Source: Paracoccus xiamenensis (GTDB lineage: Bacteria > Pseudomonadota > Alphaproteobacteria > Rhodobacterales > Rhodobacteraceae). From it: 64,000 bases of DNA. The DNA lies in the NCBI RefSeq assembly GCF_011308835.1, contig NZ_JAAOHY010000002.1, forward strand, positions 186,001 to 250,000, read 5' to 3'. Made by a program: the position numbers and the translations under genes. Below, piece after piece: positions 52,339 through 62,184 of the stretch. The notes beneath the pieces were generated by a model that searched no databases, had not been told where the DNA came from, and saw nothing but the letters and a program-made list of their open reading frames with translations. Position 1 is the first letter of the stretch, and each line of letters opens with the position of its first letter.

Positions 52339-52833
52339 ATGAGGGTTCTGGGCATCGATCCCGGTTTGCAGAACATGGGCTGGGGCGTGATTGAGCTGGA
52401 CGGCCCGCGTCTGCGCCACATTGCCAACGGGGTCGTGCATTCCGACAAAGGCGAACTGGGCGAGCGACTGCTGCGGCTTTATCGCGGGTTGTCGGCGGTC
52501 ATCATCGCCCATGCGCCGACGGCTGCGGCGGTCGAACAGACCTTTGTGAACAAGGATGCGGTGGGCACGCTGAAGCTGGGGCAGGCGCGCGGCATCGCCC
52601 TGCTGGCCCCGGCCGAGGCCGGGCTGGAAATCGGCGAATATGCCCCGAACGCAGTAAAAAAGGCCGTGGTCGGTGTTGGCCATGCCGGGAAGGAACAGGT
52701 TCAACACATGGTCCGCCACCAGCTTCCGGGCGTCGACTTCGCCGGGCCAGACGCGGCGGACGCGCTGGCAATCGCCATCTGTCACGCCCATCACCTGCAA
52801 TCGCGGGCCGTCCGCATCAAGGCGCGCGCATGA
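52339..52833 (+). CDS. ruvC: Holliday junction resolvase RuvC
   Basis: The 164-aa endonuclease cuts Holliday junctions symmetrically. [15 protein letters not shown] has the first catalytic Asp, [20 protein letters not shown] the Glu, and [18 protein letters not shown] the final acidic pair. It leads ruvCAB, with ruvA starting inside its stop (ATGA). Confidence 0.95.
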   Translation: MRVLGIDPGLQNMGWGVIELDGPRLRHIANGVVHSDKGELGERLLRLYRGLSAVIIAHAPTAAAVEQTFVNKDAVGTLKLGQARGIALLAPAEAGLEIGEYAPNAVKKAVVGVGHAGKEQVQHMVRHQLPGVDFAGPDAADALAIAICHAHHLQSRAVRIKARA

Positions 52834-53501
52834 TCGGCCGGATCGCAGGCGTCATCCTGCACCGCGCCCCCGACCACGTTCTGATCGACGTGCGCGGCGT
52901 GGGCTATATCGTCCATATCAGCGAACGCACCGCCGCTAATCTGCCGCCCGTGGGGCAGGCGACGGCGCTGTATACCGACCTGTTGGTGCGCGAGGATCTG
53001 CTGCAATTGTTCGGCTTCCCCAGCCTGCTGGAAAAGGAATGGCACAAGCTGCTGACCTCGGTGCAGGGGATCGGGGCCAAGGCCTCGCTGGCGATTCTGG
53101 GGACGCTTGGGGCCGAAGGTCTGGGCCGGTCCATCGCGCTCGGCGATTGGTCGGCGGTCAGAAAGGCGCCCGGCGTCGGCCCGAAGCTGGCGCAGCGTGT
53201 GGTGCTGGAACTGAAGGACAAGGCCCCGTCTGTCATGGCCATGGGCGGCGCGCTGACGGTGGATGCGGGCACCCCGGTCATCGAGACCGAGGCCCCCGCG
53301 CCTGCGGCCCCGTCCCCCGCCGCCGCTGCCCCACCGCCATCCGCCGCCGCGCAATCCGAGGCGCTGTCGGCGCTGACCAATCTGGGCTATAACCCGTCCG
53401 AGGCCGCGCAGGCGGTGGCGCAGGCGGCAGGCGCTGACCCCGCTGCGGCGACGCCCGCGCTGATCCGGGCGGCGCTGCGTTCGCTGGCACCGAAGGAATA
53501 G
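52830..53501 (+). CDS. ruvA: Holliday junction branch migration protein RuvA
   Basis: The 223-aa protein has the OB domain start [20 protein letters not shown], helix-hairpin-helix motifs ([37 protein letters not shown]) and a C-terminal domain ([19 protein letters not shown]) that contacts RuvB. An Ala/Pro-rich linker of about 35 residues joins them. RuvA tetramers hold the junction. Confidence 0.95.
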   Translation: MIGRIAGVILHRAPDHVLIDVRGVGYIVHISERTAANLPPVGQATALYTDLLVREDLLQLFGFPSLLEKEWHKLLTSVQGIGAKASLAILGTLGAEGLGRSIALGDWSAVRKAPGVGPKLAQRVVLELKDKAPSVMAMGGALTVDAGTPVIETEAPAPAAPSPAAAAPPPSAAAQSEALSALTNLGYNPSEAAQAVAQAAGADPAAATPALIRAALRSLAPKE

Positions 53502-53528
53502 GGGCGTTTCCCCACAGATCGAGGCTGA

Positions 53529-54560
53529 ATGGAATTCTCTGACCCCACCCTGCGCCCCGAACCCCTGCCCGAGGACGAGCCGGGCCGCGCCCTGCGCCCG
53601 CAGGCACTGACCGATTTCGTCGGTCAGGCCGAGGCGCGGGCTAATCTGCGTGTCTTCATCGAAAGCGCGCGCCGCCGGGGCGAGGCGATGGATCACACGC
53701 TGTTCCACGGCCCGCCCGGCCTTGGGAAAACCACGCTGGCGCAGATCATGGCGCGCGAGCTGGGGGTGAATTTCAAGATGACCTCTGGCCCGGTACTGGC
53801 GCGGGCGGGGGATCTGGCGGCGATCCTGACCAATCTCGAATCCCGCGACGTGCTGTTCATCGACGAAATCCACCGCATGAACCCGGCGGTTGAAGAAGTG
53901 CTGTATCCGGCGATGGAGGATTTCGAGCTGGACCTGATGATCGGCGAAGGGCCGGCCGCGCGCACCGTCAGGATCGAATTGCAGCCGTTTACTCTGGTCG
54001 GTGCGACGACGCGTCTTGGCCTGCTGACAACGCCGCTGCGCGACCGCTTCGGCATCCCGACGCGGCTGCAATTCTATACCATCGACGAACTCGACCTGAT
54101 CGTGCAGCGCGGCGCCCGGCTGATGGGGATGGGCGCGGACCCCGACGGCACCCGCGAAATCGCTCGCCGTGCGCGTGGCACGCCACGTATTGCCGGGCGG
54201 TTGCTGCGCCGGGTGGCGGACTTTGCGCTGGTGGAAGGCGACGGCCGGCTGACCCGCGAAATCGCCGACAGCGCGCTGACCCGGCTGGGCGTCGACGATC
54301 TGGGGCTGGACGGGGCCGACCGCCGCTATCTGGGGCTGATCGCCGAAAACTATGGCGGCGGGCCGGTCGGCGTTGAAACCATTTCCGCCGCGCTGTCCGA
54401 AAGCCGCGATGCGATCGAGGAGGTGATCGAGCCTTACCTGCTGCAACAGGGGCTGATCGCGCGGACGCCTCGGGGGCGGATGCTGGCGGCAAAGGGCTGG
54501 CGGCATCTGGGGCTGGACGCGCCGAAAGCGCCCCAACAAAGCGGGTTGTTTGGGGATTAG
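53529..54560 (+). CDS. ruvB: Holliday junction branch migration ATPase RuvB
   Basis: The 343-aa AAA+ motor has Walker [18 protein letters not shown], Walker [13 protein letters not shown], sensor [20 protein letters not shown] and the C-terminal winged helix with [12 protein letters not shown]. It drives branch migration with RuvA. It starts 27 bases after ruvA and closes the operon. Confidence 0.96.
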   Translation: MEFSDPTLRPEPLPEDEPGRALRPQALTDFVGQAEARANLRVFIESARRRGEAMDHTLFHGPPGLGKTTLAQIMARELGVNFKMTSGPVLARAGDLAAILTNLESRDVLFIDEIHRMNPAVEEVLYPAMEDFELDLMIGEGPAARTVRIELQPFTLVGATTRLGLLTTPLRDRFGIPTRLQFYTIDELDLIVQRGARLMGMGADPDGTREIARRARGTPRIAGRLLRRVADFALVEGDGRLTREIADSALTRLGVDDLGLDGADRRYLGLIAENYGGGPVGVETISAALSESRDAIEEVIEPYLLQQGLIARTPRGRMLAAKGWRHLGLDAPKAPQQSGLFGD

Positions 54561-54642
54561 GCCGCTCAACCAGCTGTGAAGCGATAATCCTGCGGAATTT
54601 CCCCCTGACGCGCTAAGCTGGGCCTGAACCGGAGGGAATGCC

Positions 54643-55023
54643 ATGTATCTGATACGCCGCTTCGCCGCCATTCTTGCAATGCTTCTGTCTTTTGCGCTGC
54701 CCGCGTCCGCCCATCACGGCTGGGGCTGGGCCGAGGGCGAGCTGGTCCAGCTGACCGGCACCATTCGCAGCATCACCATCGCGCCCCCGCACCCGATCCT
54801 TGAGGTCGAGGCCGAAGACGGCACCCTCTGGCGGGTCGAGCTGGGCAATCCCGGCCGTACCCAACGCGCTGGCTTTGTCGAGGGAGTGACCGCGCCGGGC
54901 GCGACTGTCACCGTGCTGGGCAACCGGTCCGAGGATCACAGCAAGGCGCTGATGAAAGCCGTTCGCATCACCATCGACGGGCAGCAATACGACTTCTACC
55001 CCGAACGGATCCCGGACAGCTGA
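54643..55023 (+). CDS. Secreted DUF6152-like protein
   Basis: The 126-aa protein has a signal peptide (FAAILAMLLSFALPASA) followed by HHGWGWAEGELVQLTGTI. The mature part is a small beta-rich domain (IAPPHPILEVEAEDGTLWRV, GATVTVLGNRSEDHSKALMK) like DUF6152 periplasmic proteins. The double His after cleavage might bind metal, which is speculation. GGAGGGAA precedes the start. The next gene begins right after its stop. Confidence 0.75.
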   Translation: MYLIRRFAAILAMLLSFALPASAHHGWGWAEGELVQLTGTIRSITIAPPHPILEVEAEDGTLWRVELGNPGRTQRAGFVEGVTAPGATVTVLGNRSEDHSKALMKAVRITIDGQQYDFYPERIPDS

Positions 55024-55024
55024 T

Positions 55025-55498
55025 TTGCAGGCACTGGCCGATCTTCTGGCGGCCTTGCCATTTGGGGGCCCGATGCGCGGATCGGCGACGTTCTATGCCT
55101 TGGTCAATGCCGCGCATATTCTGGGGATCGCCCTGATCCTCGGCGCGATCATCCCGCTGGATCTGCGGCTGATCGGCGTGCTGAATGGCCCGTCGCTGAA
55201 CGTGATTGGCCCGTTTCTAAGCCATGTCGCGGCGGTGGGCGTGGCGCTGGCGGTGCTGACGGGCCTCGCGCTGATCTCGGTCCGGCCTGCCGAATACCTG
55301 GCCAATCCTGCGCTGCGGTGGAAGGCGTTGCTGCTGGCCCTGGCGCTGGTGAATGTCGCTGCGGTGCATCTGGGGCCGGGATGGCGCCGGGCGGTGCGGC
55401 GCGATCAGGTCTCGGGCGGGCTGCGTCTGGCTGCTGTGGTGTCGATCTGCGCCTGGCTGGGCACCCTTGTCGCGGGGCGGATGATCGGCTTTCTTTGA
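55025..55498 (+). CDS. Small four-helix membrane protein (DUF6644-like)
   Basis: The 157-aa protein has four hydrophobic segments (YALVNAAHILGIALILGAII, LSHVAAVGVALAVLTGLALI, WKALLLALALVNVAAVHLG and the C-terminal VVSICAWLGTLVAGRMIGF). AHILGIALILG resembles membrane proteins encoded next to DUF6152 genes. The start is TTG at 55025; ATG at 55073 would remove part of helix one. It pairs with the secreted protein upstream (one base between them). Function unknown. Confidence 0.65.
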   Translation: MQALADLLAALPFGGPMRGSATFYALVNAAHILGIALILGAIIPLDLRLIGVLNGPSLNVIGPFLSHVAAVGVALAVLTGLALISVRPAEYLANPALRWKALLLALALVNVAAVHLGPGWRRAVRRDQVSGGLRLAAVVSICAWLGTLVAGRMIGFL

Positions 55499-55520
55499 TC
55501 CATCAGTTTCGGGGGGACAG

Positions 55521-55928
55521 ATGGATAACGACAGCCGCATCCGCGACAGTTTCGGCAAGCAGACGATGATGCAGACGCTTGGTGCCACGTTGGACAGTGT
55601 GGCCGAGGGGCGGGTTGTGATCACAGCGCCGATCCTGCCGACCAGCTTGCAACAGCAGGGCGCAGGCCATGCCGGGCTGGCGTTTTCGATCGGCGATTCG
55701 GCGGCCGGTTATTCAGCGCTGACAGTTATGCCAGAAGGGGCCGAGGTGATGACGGTCGAGATGAAGATCAACCTGATGGCCCCCGCGCTTGGCGACCGGC
55801 TGGTCGCCGAGGGCCGGGTGATCCGCGCCGGCCGCCGTATCGTGGTGGTCGCCGCGGATGTGTGGGCCGAGAAAGAGGGTGCCCGCAAGCATGTCGCCAT
55901 GCTGCAGGGCACCATGATCCCGGTTTAG
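55521..55928 (+). CDS. PaaI-like hotdog thioesterase
   Basis: The 135-aa protein has the hotdog core of the PaaI family: QQQGAGHAGLAFSIGDSAAGYSA, with the likely catalytic Asp in the long helix, then MTVEMKINLMAPALGDRLVAEG and VVVAADVWAEKEGARKHVAMLQG. It should hydrolyse an acyl-CoA in the cytoplasm. Substrate unknown. GGGGGGA precedes the start. Its stop overlaps the convergent peroxiredoxin stop by 4 bases. Confidence 0.82.
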   Translation: MDNDSRIRDSFGKQTMMQTLGATLDSVAEGRVVITAPILPTSLQQQGAGHAGLAFSIGDSAAGYSALTVMPEGAEVMTVEMKINLMAPALGDRLVAEGRVIRAGRRIVVVAADVWAEKEGARKHVAMLQGTMIPV

Positions 55929-56410
55929 GCGCGATCCAGCAGCGCCTCGCCGCCGGAAATCTCGCACTGGCCCGGCGATTCTTCGATGTTCAGGGCGGTG
56001 ATGGTGCCGTCTTCGACCAGCATCGCATAACGCTTGGAGCGGCCGAACAGGCCCGCTGGGGGGGCGTCAAAGCCCATACCCATGGCCTTGGTGAAGCTGC
56101 CATCGGCATCGCCCAGGAAGGTCAGCCCGGCCTTGTCGGCGCCGGTCGATTCCGCCCATGCGCCCATCACGAAGGGGTCGTTGACGCTGACGCAGACGAT
56201 CCGGTCGACGCCTTTGGCGCGGAACTGGTCGGCGGTGCGGATGAAGCTGGGGACATGCGCGGTCGTGCAGGTGCCGGTATAGGCACCCGGCAGCGCGAAA
56301 ATCGCCACGCGGCCGGTGGTGTATTGTGCCAGATCGACCTGTGCGGGGCCGTTTTCGGTCATTTGCAGCAGCGTGCCCGAGGGCAGTTTATCGCCTTCAC
56401 CAAGAGCCAT
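55925..56410 (-). CDS. Peroxiredoxin, Prx5 type
   Basis: The 161-aa protein carries the peroxidatic Cys in LPGAYTGTCTTAHVPSF (PxxxTxxC). VDRIVCVSVNDPFVMGAWA and RYAMLVEDGTITALNIEESPG follow the Prx5 pattern. It reduces hydroperoxides, probably with glutaredoxin or thioredoxin. MALGEGDKLP at 56410 is the family start, with GGAAG upstream, although the frame continues 39 codons further. Confidence 0.92.
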   Translation of the reverse strand: MALGEGDKLPSGTLLQMTENGPAQVDLAQYTTGRVAIFALPGAYTGTCTTAHVPSFIRTADQFRAKGVDRIVCVSVNDPFVMGAWAESTGADKAGLTFLGDADGSFTKAMGMGFDAPPAGLFGRSKRYAMLVEDGTITALNIEESPGQCEISGGEALLDRA

Positions 56411-56471
56411 GATCAGCTTCCTTCTGTTAAGATGGCGGCAGCCTAGCTGATGCCGCCTGCCGGGCAAAGGG

Positions 56472-58502
56472 TCAGCTGGTCGCGATTTCGTCCAGGAAGG
56501 CGTCGGCAAAGCGATCCAGCCGCGCATCGTCCAAAATCCGCGACAACGCGCCTCGGTCGGCGGGCCTTTGTTCCGCGATGCGTTTCAGCTGCCCGGTCGA
56601 GCAGCTGAGCGGCTTTTCGGTCCCATCCTCGCCCCGGGCCAGCCGCATCTGTGTTTCGGCCAGGCGGTCAAACAGCGCGCCCGCGTCGCGGCCCGCCAGC
56701 GCGCGGCGGGCGGGGTGCATCGGTGCCGTGTCGCCCGCGATCACCGACAGGAAGGCGTCGCCGTAACTGTCCAGCTTCTTCGCGCCGACGCCGTTGATAC
56801 GGGCCATCTCGTCCAGGGTTTGCGGGCGGCGTTCGGCCATTTCCTGCAAGGTGCGATCGGGGAAGATGACGTAAGCCGGCACGCGCGCGGCCTCTGCCAG
56901 CGCCCGGCGCTTGGCCTTGAGGGCGGAAAACAACGGGGCGTCTTCCTCTGCCACCTGCATCTTCGGGACGAAAGCGGGTTTCGCGCGTTTGATGCTGTCT
57001 TCGCGCAGGGTCACGGGGGTCTCGCCCCGCAGGATCGGGTGGGCCGCGTCGGTGATATGCAGCGCGCCGTGGCGCGCCGGATCGGGGCGGCACAGGTCGC
57101 GGCCCATCATCTGGCGGATGATCGCCTGCCATTGCGGCTTGGACCATTCACGCCCGACGCCGAAGGTCGGCAGCTGGTCATGGCTACGCTCGCGGACCTT
57201 TTCGGTCGTGTTGCCGGTCAGCACGTCGATGATATGGCCTGCGCCAAACCACTCGCCGGTTCGCAGCATCGCCGACAGCGCCATGCGCACCGGCAGGGTG
57301 GCGTCGAAGGTGGCGGGCGGGGTGTCGCACAGGTCGCAATTGCCGCAGGGCTCTGACGCTTCTCCGAAATAGGACAGCAGCAGCTGGCGGCGGCAGGAGG
57401 TCGCCTCGGCCAGCCCGAGCAGCGCGTTCAGCCGGGCATGGTCGGCATCCTTGCGGGCGTTGTCGGCCAGACCTTCGTCGACCTGGGCGCGGCGCATGCG
57501 GATGTCGTCGGGGCCGAACAGGGTCAGGGTTTCGGCCGGGGCGCCGTCGCGTCCGGCGCGGCCGATTTCCTGATAATAGGCCTCGATGGATTTGGGCAGG
57601 TCGGCATGGGCGACCCAGCGGATATCCGGCTTGTCGATGCCCATGCCGAAGGCCACGGTCGCGGCGACGATCAGCCCGTCCTCGCGCTGGAAACGGGCCT
57701 CGGCCTCTCGCCGTGCATCGGGGTCCATGCCGCCGTGGTAATGCAGCGCCGGATGGCCTGCGGCGTTCAGGGCCGCTGACAGGGTTTCGGTCTTGGCGCG
57801 GCTGCCGCAATAGACGATGCCCGACTGACCGGGCCGGGCAGCTACAAAGTCCATCACCTGCCTGCGCGGGCTGTCCTTGGGTTGGAAGGCCAGATAGATG
57901 TTCGGACGGTCGAAGCCGCGCAGGAAGGTCAGGGGCGGCTGGCCCGCGAACAGGCGGTTGACGATTTCCGCCTGCGTTTCCGCGTCCGCCGTTGCGGTGA
58001 AGGCCGACAGGGGCACGTTCAGCGCCTGCTTTAGTTCGCCGATGCGCAGGTAGTCGGGGCGGAAATCATGGCCCCACTGGCTGACGCAATGCGCCTCGTC
58101 CACGGCAATCGCCGTGACGCCGGCGCGCCGCAGCAGCGGCAGCGTCCCGCCCGAAGCCAGCCGTTCCGGCGCCATATAGAGGATCTTCAGCGTCCCTTCG
58201 CGGAGCGCGGCGAAGATTTCGTCCGTCTCGGCCTCGGTATTGCCCGAGGTCAGTGCGCCCGCATTGACCCCCGCCTCGCGCAGCGCCCGGACCTGATCTC
58301 GCATCAGCGCGATCAGGGGCGAGATCACCACCGTCACGCCCTCGCGCATCAGCGCGGGAAGCTGATAGCACAGCGATTTGCCGCCGCCTGTGGGCATGAT
58401 CGCCAGCACATCGCGGCCACCCGCCACGGCCTCGACAATGTCCTGCTGGCCGGGACGAAATTCGTCAAAGCCGAAGATCTGGCGCAGCAGGTCGGCTGGC
58501 AT
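56472..58502 (-). CDS. recQ: ATP-dependent DNA helicase RecQ
   Basis: The 676-aa superfamily-2 helicase has Walker A AIMPTGGGKSLCYQLPALM, the DEAH box in IAVDEAHCVSQWGHDFRPDY and motif VI HADLPKSIEAYYQEIGRAGR. A zinc-binding RQC part (CRRQLLLSYFGEASEPCGNCDLC) and an HRDC domain (QTLDEMARINGVGAKKLDSY) follow. It unwinds 3'-5' in recombination repair. It starts two bases after yggT. Confidence 0.95.
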   Translation of the reverse strand: MPADLLRQIFGFDEFRPGQQDIVEAVAGGRDVLAIMPTGGGKSLCYQLPALMREGVTVVISPLIALMRDQVRALREAGVNAGALTSGNTEAETDEIFAALREGTLKILYMAPERLASGGTLPLLRRAGVTAIAVDEAHCVSQWGHDFRPDYLRIGELKQALNVPLSAFTATADAETQAEIVNRLFAGQPPLTFLRGFDRPNIYLAFQPKDSPRRQVMDFVAARPGQSGIVYCGSRAKTETLSAALNAAGHPALHYHGGMDPDARREAEARFQREDGLIVAATVAFGMGIDKPDIRWVAHADLPKSIEAYYQEIGRAGRDGAPAETLTLFGPDDIRMRRAQVDEGLADNARKDADHARLNALLGLAEATSCRRQLLLSYFGEASEPCGNCDLCDTPPATFDATLPVRMALSAMLRTGEWFGAGHIIDVLTGNTTEKVRERSHDQLPTFGVGREWSKPQWQAIIRQMMGRDLCRPDPARHGALHITDAAHPILRGETPVTLREDSIKRAKPAFVPKMQVAEEDAPLFSALKAKRRALAEAARVPAYVIFPDRTLQEMAERRPQTLDEMARINGVGAKKLDSYGDAFLSVIAGDTAPMHPARRALAGRDAGALFDRLAETQMRLARGEDGTEKPLSCSTGQLKRIAEQRPADRGALSRILDDARLDRFADAFLDEIATS

Positions 58503-58504
58503 GG

Positions 58505-58795
58505 TCAGCCCAGGAAGACGCCGGCGTTATTGATCAGGGCCTGCCGCAGGATGATGAGACCGATGAAGACGACCAGCGGCGCAAGATCGAGACCGCCGGT
58601 ATTGGGCAGAAGCCGCCGGATCGGGCCGTAAAGCGGTTCGAGGATCCGGTTCAGCCCGTCCCAAAGCTGCGCGATCAGCGGCTGGCGCAGGTTCAGGACC
58701 TGAAAATTGATCAGCCAGGACATGATGATATGCGAGATCATCAGGAACCACAGGACGTCCAGGATCAGCATGATGGCTTGAAACAGCGTGGTCAT
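58505..58795 (-). CDS. YggT family membrane protein
   Basis: The 96-aa protein has two hydrophobic segments (AIMLILDVLWFLMISHIIMSW and LAPLVVFIGLIILRQALI) around RILEPLYGPIRRLLPNTGG, the YggT signature. The family has been linked to cell shape and osmotic tolerance but is not well defined. It lies between asd and recQ on one transcript (3-base gap to asd). Confidence 0.88.
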   Translation of the reverse strand: MTTLFQAIMLILDVLWFLMISHIIMSWLINFQVLNLRQPLIAQLWDGLNRILEPLYGPIRRLLPNTGGLDLAPLVVFIGLIILRQALINNAGVFLG

Positions 58796-58798
58796 GGA

Positions 58799-59947
58799 TC
58801 AGGCCTCGATCAGGATGCGCAGGATACGGCGCAGCGGTTCTGCCGCGCCCCAAAGAAGCTGGTCGCCGACGGTGAAGGCGCCGACATATTCCGGCCCCAT
58901 GGCCAGTTTGCGGATGCGCCCGACCGGGATGGTCAGCGTGCCCGTTACCGCAACCGGCGTCAGGTCGCGCATCGAGGCCTCTTTCTCGTTCGGGACGACC
59001 TTCACCCAAGGGTTATCTTCGGCGATGATCGCCTCGATTTCGTCCACGGGCACGTCACCGTTCAGCTTGAAGGTCAGGGCCTGGCTGTGGCAGCGCATCG
59101 CGCCGATGCGGATGCAGAAGCCATCGACCGGGATCGCCTTTTCGTTCGACCCGCCAAGCGCATCGGGACCAAGACCGAGGATCTTGTTCGTCTCGGCCAT
59201 GCCCTTCCATTCTTCCTTGGAGGTGCCATTGCCCAGATCCTTGTCGATCCACGGGATCAGGCTGCCGCCCAGAACCGCGCCGAACTGCGCGGCCTCATCG
59301 GTGCCCAGCATCGCCTGCTGGCGGGCCAGCACCTTGCGGTCGATCTCCAGAATCGCCGATTTCGGATCGTCCAGCAGGTCGCGGACCTCGGCATTCAGCT
59401 TGCCGTATTGGGTCAGCAGCTCGCGCATATGCTTGGCACCGCCGCCGGATGCCGCCTGATAGGTCTGCGTCGACATCCATTCGACCAGTCCGGCCTTGTA
59501 CAGCGCGCCCACGCCCATCAACATGCACGACACCGTGCAGTTGCCGCCGACCCAGTTGCGGTTGCCCGCGGCAATGGCGTCGTCGATCTGCGGGCGGTTC
59601 ACCGGGTCCAGCACGATCAGCGCGTCATCCGACATGCGCAGGGTCGAGGCCGCGTCGATCCAATGGCCGTTCCAGCCCGTCTCGCGCAGTTTCTTATAGA
59701 TTTCCGAGGTATAATCGCCACCCTGACAGGTGATGATCGCCTCGCAGGATTTCAGCGCATCAAGGTCGTAAGCGTCGGCCAGCGGCGCATCGCCCTTGGG
59801 GGCCTTGCCGCCGGCGTTGGAAGTCGAGAAGAAAACAGGCTCGATATGGTCGAAGTCGCCCTCGGCCTCCATCCGGTCCATCAGGACCGAGCCCACCATG
59901 CCCCGCCAGCCGATCAGGCCGACGCGCGGCGTTCCATTCATCGCCAT
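58799..59947 (-). CDS. asd: Aspartate-semialdehyde dehydrogenase
   Basis: The 382-aa enzyme reduces aspartyl phosphate to the semialdehyde that feeds DapA and homoserine synthesis. [18 protein letters not shown] is the NADP motif, the catalytic Cys is in [12 protein letters not shown], and [15 protein letters not shown] with the His in [12 protein letters not shown] complete the site. It is the E. coli-type Asd. ATG at 59947 is chosen; ATG at 59941 is equally possible. Confidence 0.95.
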   Translation of the reverse strand: MAMNGTPRVGLIGWRGMVGSVLMDRMEAEGDFDHIEPVFFSTSNAGGKAPKGDAPLADAYDLDALKSCEAIITCQGGDYTSEIYKKLRETGWNGHWIDAASTLRMSDDALIVLDPVNRPQIDDAIAAGNRNWVGGNCTVSCMLMGVGALYKAGLVEWMSTQTYQAASGGGAKHMRELLTQYGKLNAEVRDLLDDPKSAILEIDRKVLARQQAMLGTDEAAQFGAVLGGSLIPWIDKDLGNGTSKEEWKGMAETNKILGLGPDALGGSNEKAIPVDGFCIRIGAMRCHSQALTFKLNGDVPVDEIEAIIAEDNPWVKVVPNEKEASMRDLTPVAVTGTLTIPVGRIRKLAMGPEYVGAFTVGDQLLWGAAEPLRRILRILIEA

Positions 59948-59976
59948 CGCTTCCACTCCGCGCAAATTCCTGCACC

Positions 59977-60005
59977 GCACTAAGGCAGGAAGGCCCTTCG
60001 TGCAA
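59977..60005 (-). promoter_or_regulatory. Promoter of asd-yggT-recQ
   Basis: On the minus strand, TTGCAC (60005-60000) and TAGTGC (59982-59977) are 17 bases apart, 29 bases before the asd start. Confidence 0.45.
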
Positions 60006-60023
60006 GGTTGCGTAGCGTCCGCG

Positions 60024-60051
60024 TTGACACCGCGCACGCCCCTGTTACCCC
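60024..60051 (+). promoter_or_regulatory. Promoter of the hotdog thioesterase gene
   Basis: A perfect TTGACA (60024-60029) with TACCCC (60046-60051) 16 bases on, 21 bases before the ATG; AGGAGG (60061-60066) is the ribosome-binding site. Confidence 0.45.
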
Positions 60052-60072
60052 AACCGCAACAGGAGGCCGCCG

Positions 60073-60633
60073 ATGTATCCGCTGATCCGATTCACGAAAG
60101 AGATGCTGAAGTTCCGCAACGCGCCCAAGCTGGGGCCGCTGGACAGCCATATCTCGACCCATATGTGCTGGCCCTGGGATCTGGACCCGTGGATTGAGCT
60201 GAATAACGGCCGTACCCTGACGCTGTACGATCTGGGACGCATTCCGATGGCATCGCGGACCGGGCTGATCGGTGCGCTGCGCAAAAACGGCTGGGGGATC
60301 ACGGTGGCGGGTAACTCAACCCGGTATCGCCGCCGCATCCGGGCGTTTGAACGCTTCACCATGGTGACGCGGATGATCGGCTGGGATCGGCGCTTCATGT
60401 ATATGGAGCAGTCGATGTGGCGAAAGGGTGAATGCTGCAACCACATGCTGCTGCGTGGTGCCTTCACCGGGCCAAAGGGCATCGTCTCTCCGAGTGAGGT
60501 TTTCACCGCCGTCGGCTATCACGACGAAAGCCCGGCGCTGCCGGAATGGGTGCGGGCATGGATCGCGGCGGATGCGCAGCGGCCCTGGCCGCCCGAAGTC
60601 GCACCAGAGGCGCGCGAGGCCATTCGCGGCTAG
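60073..60633 (+). CDS. Acyl-CoA thioesterase-like hotdog protein
   Basis: The 186-aa protein resembles 4HBT/THEM6-type thioesterases: [40 protein letters not shown] and [20 protein letters not shown]. The WDLD segment replaces the usual start of the hotdog helix. It has no signal peptide. It probably hydrolyses an acyl-CoA or acyl carrier thioester; the substrate is unknown. Ideal AGGAGG spacing of six supports the start. The 195 bases that follow up to the MFS gene hold nothing I can name. Confidence 0.78.
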   Translation: MYPLIRFTKEMLKFRNAPKLGPLDSHISTHMCWPWDLDPWIELNNGRTLTLYDLGRIPMASRTGLIGALRKNGWGITVAGNSTRYRRRIRAFERFTMVTRMIGWDRRFMYMEQSMWRKGECCNHMLLRGAFTGPKGIVSPSEVFTAVGYHDESPALPEWVRAWIAADAQRPWPPEVAPEAREAIRG

Positions 60634-60828
60634 GGATTACAGCGTCGCGCCGTCGCGCCAGACATCAAAACGCCAGTGCAATCGGCCACAGTGGCAGATT
60701 CCAGTCAGCATGTTGTTTCCTTTCCGCAGGATGATCGAGGGTAGCCCGCCGGGCATTGGACGAAAAGAAGGTTGCCAAGACCGTTTGGTTTCGCCTTATC
60801 TCGCCTCAGGCAGTGGGAAGGATACCAT

Positions 60829-62184
60829 TTGAACCGTAAACGTATCTGGGGATGGTGGTTTTTCGACTGGGCCTGCCAGCCCTATCACACGCTGCTGGTG
60901 ACCTTCATTTTCTCGATCTACTACGCCGAGGTCGCCAAGCGGTCTTTCATCGCGGAGGGCATGGACGCCGCGCAGGCGGGCGCAGCGGCGCAGTCGCTGT
61001 GGGGTTATGGGCTGGCGATCGGTGGCGTTGTCATCGCTGTGCTGGCGCCGGTTCTGGGGGCGGTCGCCGACACCACCGGGCGCAGGCTGCCATGGGTGTG
61101 GTTCTTTTCGGGGCTGATCGTGGTCGGCGCGGCGGGTCTGTGGGGGCTGACGCCGACCGATCCGCATCTGATCGCGGCGGTGGCCTTTTTCGGGGTCGGG
61201 CTGATCGGCGTCGAATTCGCCACCATCTTCACCAATGCCATGCTGCCCAGCCTCGCCCCGCGGGAAGAGATCGGGCGGCTGTCCGGCTCGGGCTTTGCCT
61301 TCGGCTATCTTGGCGGGCTGGTCGCGTTGGCGATCACCCTTCTGGGCTTTGCCGAAACGCCCAGCGGGCTGACGCTGGCGGGCATCCCGCCGCTGTTCGG
61401 ACTGGATGCCGCGACGCGCGAGGGCACTCGCTTCGTCGGCCCCTTCACGGCGATCTGGTTTGTCATCTTCATGGTCCCCTTCTTCCTGTGGGTGAAGGAA
61501 CCCGCAGGGACCGGCAGGCCGATCCGGCTTGGCCTTGCCATGCGTGAATTGGGGCGACTGGTTCGCAGCCTGCGCCATCGCCCGAGCCTGGCGAACTGGC
61601 TGATCTCCTCCATGCTGTCACGTGATGCGCTGAACGCGCTTTACGGGTTTGGCGGGGTCTATGCCGGCACGGTGCTGGGCTGGCCGGTCTTTCTGTCCGG
61701 CGTCTTCGGCGTGGTCAGCGCCCTGTCAGCTGTGGTGATTTCCTGGCTGGGCGGGCGCGCGGATCGCCGCTGGGGACCCAAGCCGGTTATTCTGGCAGCG
61801 ATCTTCGTGCTGACGCTGGTCTGCATCACCATCGTCGCCATGGACCGGCAGTCGGTCATGGGCGTGCCGCTTGCCGCAGGCTCGAAACTGCCGGACATCA
61901 TCTTCTTCGTCTGCGGCGCGCTGATCGGCGGGGCGGGTGGGGCGTTGCAGGCGGCCTCTCGTACGATGATGGTGCGCCACACCTCGGAAGAGCGCGCGAC
62001 CGAGGCATTCGGCCTTTATGCGCTGTCGGGCAAGGCCACGGCATTCCTTGCGCCCTTCCTGATCGCGCTGGTGACGGATCTGACCGGCAGCCAACGCGTC
62101 GGCATCTCTCCGCTGATCGTGATGTTCCTTCTGGCGATCTTCCTGCTAAACTGGGTCAACAAGAACGGAGAGGCAGAGCAGTGA
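60829..62184 (+). CDS. MFS transporter, UMF1 (Atg22-like) family
   Basis: The 451-aa protein has about 12 transmembrane segments. KRIWGWWFFDWACQPYHTLL resembles the W-rich start of UMF1 permeases, and LGAVADTTGRRLPWVWFFS holds the MFS loop. TTG at 60829 is chosen because AAGGA lies six bases upstream. The cargo is unknown; distant eukaryotic relatives export amino acids from vacuoles. Its stop overlaps the mepA GTG (GTGA). Confidence 0.82.
   Translation: MNRKRIWGWWFFDWACQPYHTLLVTFIFSIYYAEVAKRSFIAEGMDAAQAGAAAQSLWGYGLAIGGVVIAVLAPVLGAVADTTGRRLPWVWFFSGLIVVGAAGLWGLTPTDPHLIAAVAFFGVGLIGVEFATIFTNAMLPSLAPREEIGRLSGSGFAFGYLGGLVALAITLLGFAETPSGLTLAGIPPLFGLDAATREGTRFVGPFTAIWFVIFMVPFFLWVKEPAGTGRPIRLGLAMRELGRLVRSLRHRPSLANWLISSMLSRDALNALYGFGGVYAGTVLGWPVFLSGVFGVVSALSAVVISWLGGRADRRWGPKPVILAAIFVLTLVCITIVAMDRQSVMGVPLAAGSKLPDIIFFVCGALIGGAGGALQAASRTMMVRHTSEERATEAFGLYALSGKATAFLAPFLIALVTDLTGSQRVGISPLIVMFLLAIFLLNWVNKNGEAEQ

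Noticed and set aside
60772..60828. Earlier TTG start for the MFS transporter
   Set aside because: The TTG at 60829 has AAGGA at six bases; the earlier one adds residues foreign to the family.
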